A stretch of DNA of 64,000 bases from Oscillospiraceae bacterium. Lineage in GTDB: Bacteria; Bacillota; Clostridia; Oscillospirales; Ruminococcaceae. Positions 34,475 through 43,292 of the stretch are shown piece after piece (position 1 is the first letter of the stretch; the number at the start of each line of letters is the position of its first letter). The position numbers and the translations under genes are program-made. Where the stretch lies: assembly GCA_900768995.1 (NCBI GenBank), contig CAAGEZ010000036.1, forward strand, positions 1 to 64,000, written 5' to 3'. The notes beneath the pieces are model-generated. The model had not been told where the DNA came from. It ran no database searches and saw only the letters and a list, made by a program, of their open reading frames with translations.

Positions 34475-34503
34475 TTGACAAACGTTATTATATATGTTAT
34501 AAT
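34475..34503 (+). promoter_or_regulatory. consensus sigma-A promoter of the DAHP synthase gene
   Basis: TTGACA, exactly 17 bases, TATAAT. The leader that follows is about 105 bases; I see no strong attenuator or T-box in it. The other ~180 bases back to the GntR promoter are AT-rich with nothing I can name. Confidence 0.8.
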
Positions 34504-34616
34504 GCATAACAGATATATCGCACTTTAAAGCAATAAATCATCTGTGGCTGATATACATATTTTCCGTTTCCTGACAGAATTTATGAGAAACGAATATAAA
34601 GGAGTTTGTTTTAGTT

Positions 34617-35648
34617 ATGATGAATATGGATTTCGTCAGAAAGCTGCCTATCCCAAAGGAGATAAAGGAGCAGTTCCCCATTCCCGAAGAGGTCAAGAAG
34701 GTAAAGGCTGAGCGTGACGCTGCCATTGCTGACGTTTTCACAGGCAAGTCCGATAAGTTCCTGCTTATCATCGGTCCCTGCTCAGCTGACCGTGAGGACA
34801 GCGTTCTTGATTACGTAAACCGCCTTGCAAAGGTTCAGGACAAGGTCAAGGATAAGATTCTCATTATCCCCAGAATATACACCAACAAGCCCCGTACAAC
34901 CGGTCAGGGCTACAAGGGTATGGTGCATCAGCCCGACCCCACCAAGTCCGAGGATATGCTTGAGGGACTTATCGCTATAAGAAAGCTCCACACTAAGGCT
35001 CTCACCGAAACAGGTCTTGGCTGTGCTGATGAAATGCTTTACCCCGAGAATCACAGATATCTTTCCGATATCCTTTCCTACGTTGCTATCGGCGCACGTT
35101 CCGTTGAGGACCAGCAGCACCGTCTCACCGCCAGCGGACTTATGGTTCCTGTCGGAATGAAGAACCCCACCAGCGGCGACTACTCCGTTATGCTCAACTC
35201 CATTATTGCCGCTCAGTCACAGCACACATTCCTCTACAGAGGTTGGGAAGCACGCAGCAAGGGCAATCCCCTTACCCACGCCATTCTCAGAGGATATGTT
35301 GACAAGCACGGCAACTCCCACCCCAACTACCACTACGAAGACCTTGTTCGTCTTTACGATATGTACAGCGCAAAGGATCTCGAAAATATGGCTGTTATCA
35401 TTGACGCAAACCACGCAAACTCCGGCAAGCAGTTTATGGAACAGATCAGGATCTGCAACGAAGTTCTCCACAGCTGCCGCCACAACAACGATATCCGCAA
35501 GATCGTAAAGGGCTTTATGATCGAGAGCTACATCGTTGACGGCTGCCAGAAGGTTGAAGAAGGTACCTACGGCAAGTCTATCACTGACCCCTGCCTCGGC
35601 TGGGAAAAGTCCGAAAAGCTCATTTACGATATCGCAGATCAACTTTGA
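34617..35648 (+). CDS. aroG: 3-deoxy-7-phosphoheptulonate synthase (class I, AroG type)
   Basis: First enzyme of aromatic amino acid synthesis: phosphoenolpyruvate plus erythrose 4-phosphate to DAHP. 343 residues, close to E. coli AroF/G/H. Visible: IGPCSADR (~52-59), PRIYTNKPRTT (~84-94), GARSVEDQQHR (~158-168), GMKNPTSGD (~180-188), DANHANSGK (~262-270) and the metal site near SITDPCLGW (~323-331). The N-terminal extension that carries feedback control in AroG-type enzymes is present. It is monocistronic between its own promoter and terminator, so the rest of the shikimate pathway is elsewhere. Confidence 0.95.
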   Translation: MMNMDFVRKLPIPKEIKEQFPIPEEVKKVKAERDAAIADVFTGKSDKFLLIIGPCSADREDSVLDYVNRLAKVQDKVKDKILIIPRIYTNKPRTTGQGYKGMVHQPDPTKSEDMLEGLIAIRKLHTKALTETGLGCADEMLYPENHRYLSDILSYVAIGARSVEDQQHRLTASGLMVPVGMKNPTSGDYSVMLNSIIAAQSQHTFLYRGWEARSKGNPLTHAILRGYVDKHGNSHPNYHYEDLVRLYDMYSAKDLENMAVIIDANHANSGKQFMEQIRICNEVLHSCRHNNDIRKIVKGFMIESYIVDGCQKVEEGTYGKSITDPCLGWEKSEKLIYDIADQL

Positions 35649-35666
35649 TAAACGTATAAAAATATT

Positions 35667-35710
35667 ATGCCGCCCTAACTGTTTTTTGACAGACAGGGCG
35701 GCATATTTTT
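35667..35710 (+). terminator. terminator of the DAHP synthase gene
   Basis: ATGCCGCCCT pairs with AGGGCGGCAT (10 bp) around an 18-base loop, followed by ATTTTTG. Confidence 0.88.
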
Positions 35711-35779
35711 GTTCATATTTGAAAACGTTTAATAAAGCAAGTTGCCCAACATATGGGGATATATTTGTGAAACACATAG

Positions 35780-35804
35780 AAAATTGTATAGATTATACAA
35801 TTTT
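35780..35804. promoter_or_regulatory. 25-bp perfect inverted repeat upstream of the EAL gene
   Basis: AAAATTGTATA and TATACAATTTT are perfect inverted copies separated by GAT, ending two bases before the -35 box of the next promoter. Likely an activator or repressor site; no regulator gene is adjacent. Confidence 0.55.
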
Positions 35805-35806
35805 AC

Positions 35807-35835
35807 TTGAAATATAATATTGATTATGTTATAAT
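35807..35835 (+). promoter_or_regulatory. sigma-A promoter of the EAL gene
   Basis: TTGAAA, 17 bases, TATAAT. The leader is about 120 bases long. Confidence 0.65.
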
Positions 35836-35961
35836 TTACATACAGACATTGTAAGACAGGTTTAACTAAACATTGAGTTTTGTATTCAGACACAGCGGCA
35901 TTTTGCAGTTAAATATTATCCTGCCGCCGATCAGAACTCTCCCGAAAGGATGGTCATAAAA

Positions 35962-37626
35962 TTGAACACCGGCAATGAGAGTGATAAGTGTTTTGAAACC
36001 ATAAGAAATATTTTCAGAAATGACGCAGATGCTGCATATTTTTTCTGGAACTGCCGTGAAAACAGCATCTCTTATATCGGCGGAAAAAAGTTTATCCCAG
36101 AAAATGAGACCCACCCATTTGAATATATCCGTGAAAAAGGGCTTGTATCTCCCGAATTTATGCCCGTTTTCGAAATTTTCTGCGCAGGCATTGAGGAGGG
36201 CATTTATTCGGGCACGGATTCGGCTGAGCTTTCTCTTGAAATAAAGTTTCGTTTCACCGATGACGAGGATTTCCGCTTCTGCCATTTATACAACGTTTTC
36301 TCAAAGGACGACAATGGCAGGATAACTGCCGTTTTTGTAAATATACGCCCATTTACGCAGAAAGAGGAGTTTGACAGGCAGATAGTCGAAAGCTTTTCTT
36401 CCGACAAAAATCCTGCAATTTACTGCAAAGTAATTGCTGACCTTATAAAGAACAATCCCGATAAAAATATTGCTTTCATACAGTTTGATGTTGAGCGCTT
36501 CAAGCTCATAAATAAAAATTACGGCAATGATGCGGGCGATGAGCTGCTCAGGTTCTTTACCGATTCTATGCACGTTATTTGCAGTGCTGACCAGCCTTTC
36601 TGTCGACTGACAACCGACGTTTTTATGGTTGTCATATGTTTTGACAAAAAGCAGGAGATACTTGATTTTATCCACCGTATCGAAAGCAGACTCAGCAGCT
36701 TCAAGGGTATGGACTACCGCCTTATTTTCGGCGTTGCCATTGTGGACGACAAGACAAGGAATACCCGTTATTACGGCGACCTTGCCTCCGTTGCAAGGCA
36801 GTCCATAAAGGGAAATGCCCTCAATAATATCTGTTTCTATGAAGAGCATATGCTCAGCGATATCGTTCACAAGCAGGTCATCGAAGAGGATATGTACAAA
36901 GCTGTCATCAACGATGAATTTGCTATGTACCTCCAGCCGAAATACTGCATCTCCACTGGCGAGATAATCGGTGCGGAAGCTCTTGCAAGGTGGATACACC
37001 CAAAAAAAGGCATCATCTCCCCCAACGATTTTATCCCCGTTTTCGAGAAAAACGGCTTTATAATGAAGCTCGACAGGATAATCTGGGAAAAGGCGTGCAA
37101 AAAGATACGGGAATGGCTTGATAAAGGCATAAAGCCCGTGCCTATTTCCGTAAATGTTTCACGTGAATATCTCACAAGCTCTGAGGCTATAACGGTGCTC
37201 AGGGGGCTTATCAAGAAATATGATATCCCAATTTCCCTGCTGGAGCTTGAAATAACCGAAACTGTTGACACCGACGGTGTTCAGAACATCATCAAGCAGT
37301 TCAAGGACAGCGGTTTCACGATGCTTATGGACGATTTCGGTTCGGGATATTCTTCCCTTAATATGCTCAAAACCACGCAGTTTGATGTGCTCAAAATTGA
37401 CCGTGGATTCCTTTCTGAGTTTATGGAGTCCGACCGTGGACGGAACATCATTTCCCACACCATCTCAATGTCCAAGGACATCGGGCTTGATATTATTGCA
37501 GAGGGCGTTGAAACGGGAGATCAGGCGAAGTTTCTTCACAACTGCGGCTGTGATGCGGCTCAGGGATTCTATTACTCAAAGCCTGTTCCCTCCGATGAAT
37601 TTGATAAGCTTTTCATCAAGAAATAA
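35962..37626 (+). CDS. EAL-domain cyclic-di-GMP phosphodiesterase with degenerate GGDEF domain
   Basis: 554-residue signalling protein. The first ~135 residues look like a PAS-type sensor, ~150-285 is a GGDEF-like domain whose active-site motif has decayed to TTDVF (in CRLTTDVFMVV), so it should not make c-di-GMP, and ~300-550 is an EAL domain with all catalytic blocks: GAEALARWIHP, NVSREYL, LELEITETV, LMDDFGSGYSSL, LKIDRGF and IIAEGVET. It should hydrolyse c-di-GMP. I used the TTG start because AAAGGA abuts the ATG four codons upstream, which would leave no spacer; this choice is uncertain. No membrane helices. Confidence 0.9.
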   Translation: MNTGNESDKCFETIRNIFRNDADAAYFFWNCRENSISYIGGKKFIPENETHPFEYIREKGLVSPEFMPVFEIFCAGIEEGIYSGTDSAELSLEIKFRFTDDEDFRFCHLYNVFSKDDNGRITAVFVNIRPFTQKEEFDRQIVESFSSDKNPAIYCKVIADLIKNNPDKNIAFIQFDVERFKLINKNYGNDAGDELLRFFTDSMHVICSADQPFCRLTTDVFMVVICFDKKQEILDFIHRIESRLSSFKGMDYRLIFGVAIVDDKTRNTRYYGDLASVARQSIKGNALNNICFYEEHMLSDIVHKQVIEEDMYKAVINDEFAMYLQPKYCISTGEIIGAEALARWIHPKKGIISPNDFIPVFEKNGFIMKLDRIIWEKACKKIREWLDKGIKPVPISVNVSREYLTSSEAITVLRGLIKKYDIPISLLELEITETVDTDGVQNIIKQFKDSGFTMLMDDFGSGYSSLNMLKTTQFDVLKIDRGFLSEFMESDRGRNIISHTISMSKDIGLDIIAEGVETGDQAKFLHNCGCDAAQGFYYSKPVPSDEFDKLFIKK

Positions 37627-37631
37627 ACACA

Positions 37632-37664
37632 AAAGCTTCCTAAAAAAATCGGGAAACTTTTTTC
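37632..37664 (+). terminator. weak terminator after the EAL gene
   Basis: AAAAGCTTCC and GGAAACTTTT form an imperfect stem followed by a T run, six bases after the stop. Confidence 0.5.
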
Positions 37665-37706
37665 ATATTATGTAATATGCGGGCAAAAGTGCGGGCACAA
37701 AAAAAG

Positions 37707-37741
37707 AAAAGCAGTTTAAACGATATGTTTAAACTGCTTTT
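37707..37741 (-). terminator. terminator of tRNA-Ser
   Basis: AAAAGCAGTTTAAAC and GTTTAAACTGCTTTT form a perfect 15-bp stem with a five-base loop. On the minus strand it starts four bases after the tRNA 3' end and is followed by CTTTTTTTG. Confidence 0.85.
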
Positions 37742-37744
37742 ACT

Positions 37745-37837
37745 TGGCGGAGAAGGAGGGATTCGAACCCTCGATGCGCTATTAACGCATACACGAGTTC
37801 CAGTCGTGCGCCATAAACCGGGCTAGGCGACTTCTCC
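37745..37837 (-). tRNA. tRNA-Ser (GGA anticodon)
   Basis: 93-nt class II tRNA. Acceptor GGAGAAG pairs with CTTCTCC, discriminator G, encoded CCA. The anticodon stem CACGA/TCGTG holds the loop CTGGAAC, so the anticodon is GGA and it reads UCC/UCU. The long variable arm (TGCG/CGCA hairpin) typical of serine tRNAs is present and the T arm is GAGGG-TTCGAAT-CCCTC. No integrase or attachment repeat is beside it. Confidence 0.97.
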
Positions 37838-37953
37838 ATTTAATCGTTAGGTTTTAAGTTTTTCAACCCTGTGTCCTGACGACTATTATATTATATCAGA
37901 TACTTTTGCATTTGTCAAGCCTTTTTTGCAAAAAAAAAATCATTTTTTTCAAA

Positions 37954-37984
37954 AAAAGTGCTTTTCGGTGTGAAAAGCACTTTT
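37954..37984 (-). terminator. terminator of the sigma/anti-sigma operon
   Basis: AAAAGTGCTTTTC pairs with GAAAAGCACTTTT (13 bp, five-base loop), with a long T run on the minus strand, just after the anti-sigma gene's stop. Confidence 0.88.
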
Positions 37985-37990
37985 TAAAAA

Positions 37991-39235
37991 TCAACTAAAT
38001 AACGCAGTGAAGCCTTTTTTGAAGTCATCAGGTGTATTATCCGAAAATTCTGTATCTTCGGGAGTATCTGCATAAAGCTGGACTTTTGACGAAAATCTCA
38101 CCCAAAACTCCTCTCCGTCCCCCGTTTTCATATTAAGGGTGAATCTCTGTTTAAAGCAGGATCTGCCGTTCTCATATACCGAACCTTTAAGATAAGGTTC
38201 ATCAACATATTCCGGCGTGTCGGCATCAACGGAAACCAAAATGTATTCCTCGGAAAAAAGTCTCTTTACCTCTTCGCTGTAATGGGTCAGATAGTCATTT
38301 TCCGCTTCGCTCGCAGCGTCGATCAGACTTCTGTATTCCTCATCTTCATAGCTATATTCAGTCACGATACGGTATATTTCTCCCTGATACTTTTTAAATT
38401 CGGAAGTAATTATCTGAGGATTGGTTTGATCCTGATAAATTCCGCTGCCGCTGAGTGCCGCTTCTATGCGCATTCGTGCCGCATCTCCCGGATATAAAGG
38501 CACATAGAATTTATTGTATATCTCACGGCACTCTTCCTCTCTGCCCTCATATTCATTGCTGTCACCATAAAGATTGACCATTGTCTGGGTTATATAGCAG
38601 TCACCACTTTCATCTGCTTCAAAGGCGGTGTAAACACAAAGCGGAATATCATCGGTGTACTTTTCATCAAGATACAAATACAGCTCACCACGCATTTCAG
38701 CGTTGTAATAGCTTGCATCACAGTCAATGTACTTAATGGGATACTCCTCAAAAAAGCCGGTGTAAATATCTGTGTAAACATCAAGCAGTTCGCCCTCATT
38801 TTTGTGATATACTCCGTAAAGGTCAACAAAGCCCACATCTGAAAGTGCTTTCCTGTAATTGCCCATTTTAAGAGCACGTCCAAAACTTTTCATCTCATTT
38901 TCGGCGGCAATCGATGCCCAAGTGACCTGATGACTGTGCTCAACCTGATTGACGGTTATCGCTCCCAGTACACATACAACAGCCGCAATTGGCACAGTCA
39001 AAACCGCCGTCAGGAGCGCAAGCTTAAGATAATGCCGTCTTGTTTTTTTTAGCGGGTCCTTCGCCCCGGATGAGCCCACATCTTTCGGCAGCTCCGCCGA
39101 CATAGCTTTCAGCATCTTGCTGCATTCCCCGCACTCTGCGCAGTGCTCATCAACAAGCTTTCTGCTGCTTTCCGAGCAGATATTATCCGAGTAAAGAGGC
39201 ATAAGATCTCTTATCACATCACAGTCCTTTTTCAT
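37991..39235 (-). CDS. zinc-finger anti-sigma factor, membrane-anchored
   Basis: 414-residue partner of the ECF sigma factor encoded immediately upstream. The N-terminal ~45 residues form an anti-sigma zinc finger (CDVIRDLMPLYSDNICSESS, then EHCAECGEC), one membrane helix follows at ~73-95 and the remaining ~310 residues are extracellular, unusually large for this class. The extracellular part is acidic and rich in Tyr and Glu and would sense an envelope signal. It overlaps the sigma gene by four bases, the classic arrangement. Confidence 0.88.
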   Translation of the reverse strand: MKKDCDVIRDLMPLYSDNICSESSRKLVDEHCAECGECSKMLKAMSAELPKDVGSSGAKDPLKKTRRHYLKLALLTAVLTVPIAAVVCVLGAITVNQVEHSHQVTWASIAAENEMKSFGRALKMGNYRKALSDVGFVDLYGVYHKNEGELLDVYTDIYTGFFEEYPIKYIDCDASYYNAEMRGELYLYLDEKYTDDIPLCVYTAFEADESGDCYITQTMVNLYGDSNEYEGREEECREIYNKFYVPLYPGDAARMRIEAALSGSGIYQDQTNPQIITSEFKKYQGEIYRIVTEYSYEDEEYRSLIDAASEAENDYLTHYSEEVKRLFSEEYILVSVDADTPEYVDEPYLKGSVYENGRSCFKQRFTLNMKTGDGEEFWVRFSSKVQLYADTPEDTEFSDNTPDDFKKGFTALFS

Positions 39236-39708
39236 ATGATGTCCTCCTTTTCAAGTATTTTTCTGAGCTGCTCTTTTCCTCTGAAAAATGTAACTCTCGC
39301 CCAGTTTTCCGACCTGCCGAATATCTCTCCGATGTTAGAAAAGCTCATATCCGTGTGTATTTTCAGCAGAACTATCTCACGATATGGCTCGGGGAGCCGA
39401 TGAACAGCCTTATATATCTCCGTTTGGTCCATTCGCCCCGAAATATCAGTATTTGCGGGGAGCTCATCGCACTCAGCGTCACATCGCCGCTTTTCTTTTC
39501 TCATATGACTGATAAAAAGATTTTTGGCTATGGCACAAAGCCACGTGGTCATTTTCACCCTGCCGTCAAAGCGGTCTGCGTGGGTTATGGCTCTGAGAAA
39601 GGTCTCCTGCGTCAGCTCCTCGGAAAGATTTTCGTTCCCGCCGCTCAGACTCATAAGATATTTATACACCCATTCGGCGTATTCCCTGTAAATTTCGTCC
39701 TGCTTCAT
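39232..39708 (-). CDS. ECF-type RNA polymerase sigma factor
   Basis: 158-residue group IV sigma factor. Region 2: ENLSEELTQETFLRAI and MTTWLCAIAKNLFISHMRK (~50-70) for core binding and -10 recognition. Region 4: YREIVLLKIHTDMSFSNIG and GRSENWARVTFFRGKEQLR (~110-150), the -35-binding helix-turn-helix. The ATG used follows AAAGGAGG; an ATG eight codons upstream overlaps this site. A promoter of ECF type (TGTAAC-16-CGTTTA) lies upstream, so the factor probably transcribes its own operon. Confidence 0.93.
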   Translation of the reverse strand: MKQDEIYREYAEWVYKYLMSLSGGNENLSEELTQETFLRAITHADRFDGRVKMTTWLCAIAKNLFISHMRKEKRRCDAECDELPANTDISGRMDQTEIYKAVHRLPEPYREIVLLKIHTDMSFSNIGEIFGRSENWARVTFFRGKEQLRKILEKEDII

Positions 39709-39736
39709 CGGGTGTCCTCCTTTCCTTTTCATATAT

Positions 39737-39764
39737 TAAACGCAGAAAAACTCCGTTCGTTACA
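39737..39764 (-). promoter_or_regulatory. ECF-type (SigW-like) autoregulatory promoter
   Basis: On the minus strand TGTAAC, 16 bases, CGTTTA. The AAC -35 and CGT -10 elements with this spacing are the hallmark of ECF sigma promoters. Confidence 0.6.
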
Positions 39765-39812
39765 GACTTATTGTCAAATTATAAATTAAGCGTCTCCCTT
39801 TTCGGAAAACGC

Positions 39813-40562
39813 CTAATCATCAAAAAGATAATGTATCATTTTATCGGGTGCCTCAACAAACTGCTTCGTTATCCTGTAATGCTCGGTGTCACGGTAATCC
39901 ACCGATGCTATGCCAATTTGGCTCAGCTCATAAATCTGCGCATCGGGATATGCCATAAGTATGGGCGAATGGGTCGAAATGATAAACTGAGAATCATTCT
40001 TCACAAGCTCGTTTATTATCACAAGCAGAGACATCAGCCGCATTGGCGAAAGGGCAGCTTCGGGCTCATCAAGAACATAAAAGCCCCTGCCGCCGAACCT
40101 GTTTTTTATTACAGAAAAGAAGCTTTCGCCGTGGGACTGCTTATGGAGCGAAACAGAGCCGTAGCTTTCTATTATGCGCCTGCCCATACCGCCCCGTTCA
40201 TCGTCCTCATCAATGTCCGTGGCAAGGTTGTAAAAGCTTTCCGCTCTGAGAAAAAAGCCGTCTTCGGGATAGTCGTTTTTTTCAAGAAATATGCAGGAGG
40301 CAAGCTCGGAATGAGTATTACGTGTGGAAAAATTGAAATTTTTTGTGCCACCCTCCGCATTAAATCCGTAGGCGACCGCAATAGCTTCAAGAAGCGTGGA
40401 TTTTCCCGTACCGTTCTCGCCCACTAAAAATGTAACGGGCTTTGTAAAAGCTATATGCTTTTCACGGATAAGGTACCTGACTGCGGGAATATCCCTGAGA
40501 TAATCGTCATTTTCGGGCAGCCTTTTCAGCGTCACACCGCCGATATAAACACTGCCGTTCAT
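39813..40562 (-). CDS. AAA family ATPase (ABC-like, SMC/RecF type)
   Basis: 249-residue soluble ATPase. Walker A GENGTGKST (~48-56), signature-like LHKQSHGESFF (~138-148), Walker B YVLDEPEAALSP (~160-171) and switch HSPIL in ISTHSPILM (~194-202). This is the small chromosomal AAA_15/AAA_21-type family; its role is not established. Its ATG overlaps the miaB stop (TGATG), so translation is coupled. No toxin or nuclease partner is visible beside it, which argues against a defence role. Confidence 0.85.
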   Translation of the reverse strand: MNGSVYIGGVTLKRLPENDDYLRDIPAVRYLIREKHIAFTKPVTFLVGENGTGKSTLLEAIAVAYGFNAEGGTKNFNFSTRNTHSELASCIFLEKNDYPEDGFFLRAESFYNLATDIDEDDERGGMGRRIIESYGSVSLHKQSHGESFFSVIKNRFGGRGFYVLDEPEAALSPMRLMSLLVIINELVKNDSQFIISTHSPILMAYPDAQIYELSQIGIASVDYRDTEHYRITKQFVEAPDKMIHYLFDD

Positions 40563-41926
40563 CAGATGAGTTCGCCCTCAACAGCCCAGTTGTGAGTCTT
40601 TGTGACCCTTACCTTTCTCATCGTTCCGATAAGGTCGGGAGAGCCCTTTACGAGAGTTATGATAAATTCGCCGCTCTTGCCGCTGATAAATTCTTCCTTG
40701 TATGTTCCGTCAAAAAGAACGTCAAATTCCGCTCCCATAAAGCGCTTGTAATGCTCCTCGGATATCTCACGCTGAACGGCAAGGAGCTCACGGAACCACT
40801 TTCCCTTATCCTCCTCGGAGGTGTGGTCGATGATATCCGCAGCCTTTGTGCCTGTCCGCTTTGAGTAGATAAATGAGAAAATGTTGTCGTATTTTACCGC
40901 TTTCACAACATCAAGGGTCTGCAAAAAGTCCTCATATGTCTCATTCGGGAAGCCAACAATAATGTCGGTTGATATGGACAGTTCGGGCATTACCTTTCGT
41001 GCATATGAAACCATATCCATATACTTCTGAACAGTGTACCGCCTGTTCATTTCCTTTAAAATTCGGTCACTGCCCGACTGGAGGGGGAGATGAACACTGC
41101 GGCATATTTTTTTGCTTTCCGCAATAACATCGAAAAATTCATTGGTTGCGTCCTTGGGGTGAGGGGACATAAAGCGGACACGAAAATCTCCGTCAATGCT
41201 GTCGATACGTCTGAGAAGCTCAGGGAAGTCTATCTTTTCGTCTAGTCCCCTGCCGTATGAATTTACGTTCTGCCCAAGGAGCATAATTTCCTTGCAGCCG
41301 CTGTCAGCAAGCCGCTTTATCTCCTCGATTATCTTCTCAGGCTCTCTGCTCCGCTCTCTGCCTCTTACATAGGGCACGATGCAGTAGGAGCAGAAATTGT
41401 TGCAGCCGTACATTATGGACACGCCTGCCTTGTACTTCTCGTTTCTCACCGCAGGGATATCCTCGAAGCATTCCGTGTTCCTTTCGGCAGTGTCAACGAT
41501 GAGCCGTCTCTGAGTAAGTGCCTCGTAAATCAGCCTCGGAAGTTCCTTTGCGGTGAATGTTCCGAAAACTATGTCAACGTGGCGGTATGATTTTTTTATC
41601 TTCTCGGCGGTCTTAGGCTCCTGTCCCATACAGCCGCCCACAGCTATTATCATATCGGGCTTCTGCTCTTTAAGGCGCTTCAGTTCACCGATATTTCCGT
41701 AGACCTTAAGCTCCGCATTCTCTCTCACGGCGCAGGTGTTGAGGATAATTATGTCCGCAGCGGTCATATCATCTGTCACGCCGCAGCCCATAAGGGAAAG
41801 CTGTCCCAGAAGCTTCTCGCCGTCGCTCACATTCTGCTGACAGCCGTAGCTGTGGACGCAGCACAATGGGGGTGCTTCCCTTTCGGAAAATCTCTTCCTC
41901 ACTTCTTCAATGTAATTTATCTCCAT
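40562..41926 (-). CDS. miaB: tRNA-2-methylthio-N6-dimethylallyladenosine synthase
   Basis: 454-residue radical SAM methylthiotransferase that thiomethylates i6A37 of tRNAs. UPF0004 domain with three cluster cysteines (YGCQQNVSDGE ~28; LNTCAVRENA ~64; VGGCMGQEP ~98), radical SAM motif CNNFCSYC (~175-182) with PYVRGRERSREPEKI, and the C-terminal TRAM domain (~390-450). Length is standard. It lies in a leftward run between a putative glycoside hydrolase and an AAA ATPase. Confidence 0.96.
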   Translation of the reverse strand: MEINYIEEVRKRFSEREAPPLCCVHSYGCQQNVSDGEKLLGQLSLMGCGVTDDMTAADIIILNTCAVRENAELKVYGNIGELKRLKEQKPDMIIAVGGCMGQEPKTAEKIKKSYRHVDIVFGTFTAKELPRLIYEALTQRRLIVDTAERNTECFEDIPAVRNEKYKAGVSIMYGCNNFCSYCIVPYVRGRERSREPEKIIEEIKRLADSGCKEIMLLGQNVNSYGRGLDEKIDFPELLRRIDSIDGDFRVRFMSPHPKDATNEFFDVIAESKKICRSVHLPLQSGSDRILKEMNRRYTVQKYMDMVSYARKVMPELSISTDIIVGFPNETYEDFLQTLDVVKAVKYDNIFSFIYSKRTGTKAADIIDHTSEEDKGKWFRELLAVQREISEEHYKRFMGAEFDVLFDGTYKEEFISGKSGEFIITLVKGSPDLIGTMRKVRVTKTHNWAVEGELI

Positions 41927-41945
41927 TTATGTAACGCCTTTCAAA

Positions 41946-43253
41946 TCAGTAAACGTAATACTCGTCATAGCCCATAGCCGTGAGTGCCTTTACAGCCTCG
42001 TCAAAATCGTCCGCAGACATAGACTCCCTGTCAAGCATAGGATAAACGGGCAGGTCGCCGCAGCGTGATGAAACCTCGCCGTAAACTGCGGTTATCTTGT
42101 CATACATATCCATATCGTCGAGAATTACCTCGTCATTGCCCGCAACCATTGTTCGGCTGATGTTGTTCTCGGAATAGTCTATCATTATCCGACAGCCCTC
42201 AAGCTCATCGGGATAGAAAAGCTCGCTGTATCTGCGGATAACGGAATTTGCGGTGATCCTGAGCATAACCCGTGTGCCTGCCTCATTTCCCGCATTGTTC
42301 ATCATAACTGCAAGAGATGTGAGTGCCTGATAACGGTCGGAATAGGGCGATACCTCTTCTCCCAGCATATCTATATCCGATGAACGGAACTCGGGGAAGA
42401 TGAAATCATCGCAGATTATTTCGTCAAAGCCTGCTTCACCAAGCTCGGTCACGATATCGCAGAGATATTCCTGAGCCGTCTCGTCAAAGGGAGAGAGCCA
42501 TGGCTTGCCGCCCTTGTCGGGAGATGTATCGAGCCATGTGTCCCCGTCCTCGCTTCGGTATGAACCGTCACGGTAATCGCCGTAGCGGTTGTTGTCGTAA
42601 AGCACGGACATAAGTGCAACGGGGCGCAGTCCCCTGCTTTCGGCAGCCTTGACGATATCCGCTGCGGACAGCTCGGACTGAATGGGGTCATTGCCGTCGA
42701 TAACGGTTGCAACGAAATCAAGCTCTGTTCTGTAATGGAAAACGCCGCCCTCGGTCTTTACGGGGAATATAACAGCATTGCAGCCGCTTGCAGCAAGCTC
42801 GTCAAGAGCCGCATCAAGGCTGTCGGCATCGGACATACTGTCGGGATCGAGATAATATGCTGCTCCGCCGTCACGGAGAGCTGCGGCCTGCTCGGAAACG
42901 GTGGTAACAGTGGTTTCAGCAGGCTCTGTCACGGCTGCGGCGGAGGTCTGTGCCTCCTCGGAAACGGGGAGGGAAATATCGGACTGAGTTATGTCCGTTA
43001 CTGCGGGCAGCTCTGCCGTCTGCGCCGCCGTGTCATCGGTGACTGTATCTGTATCGGTGGGAGTCCAGGGCTGAGTCTCAGTCCTGTCGGGGCGGGAGGC
43101 GATGTATCTGCCGATAGGCCCTGCAACGCTGTAGCCCACAAATATAAGTGCCGCAACAGCTGCTGCTCCCGCAATTATCTTGACTGCATTTTCGTTTCTT
43201 CTCTTGATCTTATAATGTCTTTTTGGCTTAAAGATCTTCTTTTTTCTTCTCAT
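41946..43253 (-). CDS. putative glycoside hydrolase (DUF4015-type), membrane-anchored
   Basis: 435 residues: a very basic cytoplasmic start (MRRKKKIFKPKRHYKIKRR), one membrane helix (~24-48), a Thr/Asp/Glu-rich linker to ~130, then a barrel domain resembling the DUF4015 putative glycosyl hydrolase family. Landmarks are AALDELAASGCNAVIFPVK (~150), RGLRPVALMSVLYDN (~207-221), a WLDTSPDKGGKPWLSPFDE stretch and FDEIICDDFIFPEF (~277-290), whose acidic residues would be catalytic. Active outside the cell; glycan unknown. It lies 39 bases after the RnfA-like gene and 19 before miaB. Confidence 0.83.
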   Translation of the reverse strand: MRRKKKIFKPKRHYKIKRRNENAVKIIAGAAAVAALIFVGYSVAGPIGRYIASRPDRTETQPWTPTDTDTVTDDTAAQTAELPAVTDITQSDISLPVSEEAQTSAAAVTEPAETTVTTVSEQAAALRDGGAAYYLDPDSMSDADSLDAALDELAASGCNAVIFPVKTEGGVFHYRTELDFVATVIDGNDPIQSELSAADIVKAAESRGLRPVALMSVLYDNNRYGDYRDGSYRSEDGDTWLDTSPDKGGKPWLSPFDETAQEYLCDIVTELGEAGFDEIICDDFIFPEFRSSDIDMLGEEVSPYSDRYQALTSLAVMMNNAGNEAGTRVMLRITANSVIRRYSELFYPDELEGCRIMIDYSENNISRTMVAGNDEVILDDMDMYDKITAVYGEVSSRCGDLPVYPMLDRESMSADDFDEAVKALTAMGYDEYYVY

Positions 43254-43292
43254 TTTTGTGTCCTTTCAATATCTATATAAATGTGTTCGTTA

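Noticed and set aside
34504..34616. possible T-box or attenuator before the DAHP synthase gene
   Set aside because: The leader has no specifier loop, no TGGNACC-like bulge and no terminator hairpin.
37745..37837. tRNA-Ser as integration site of a mobile element
   Set aside because: No integrase, no repeated tRNA 3' end and no shift in composition on either side.
39813..40562. AAA ATPase as a phage-defence gene
   Set aside because: No nuclease or toxin partner beside it; it is coupled to miaB, a housekeeping gene.
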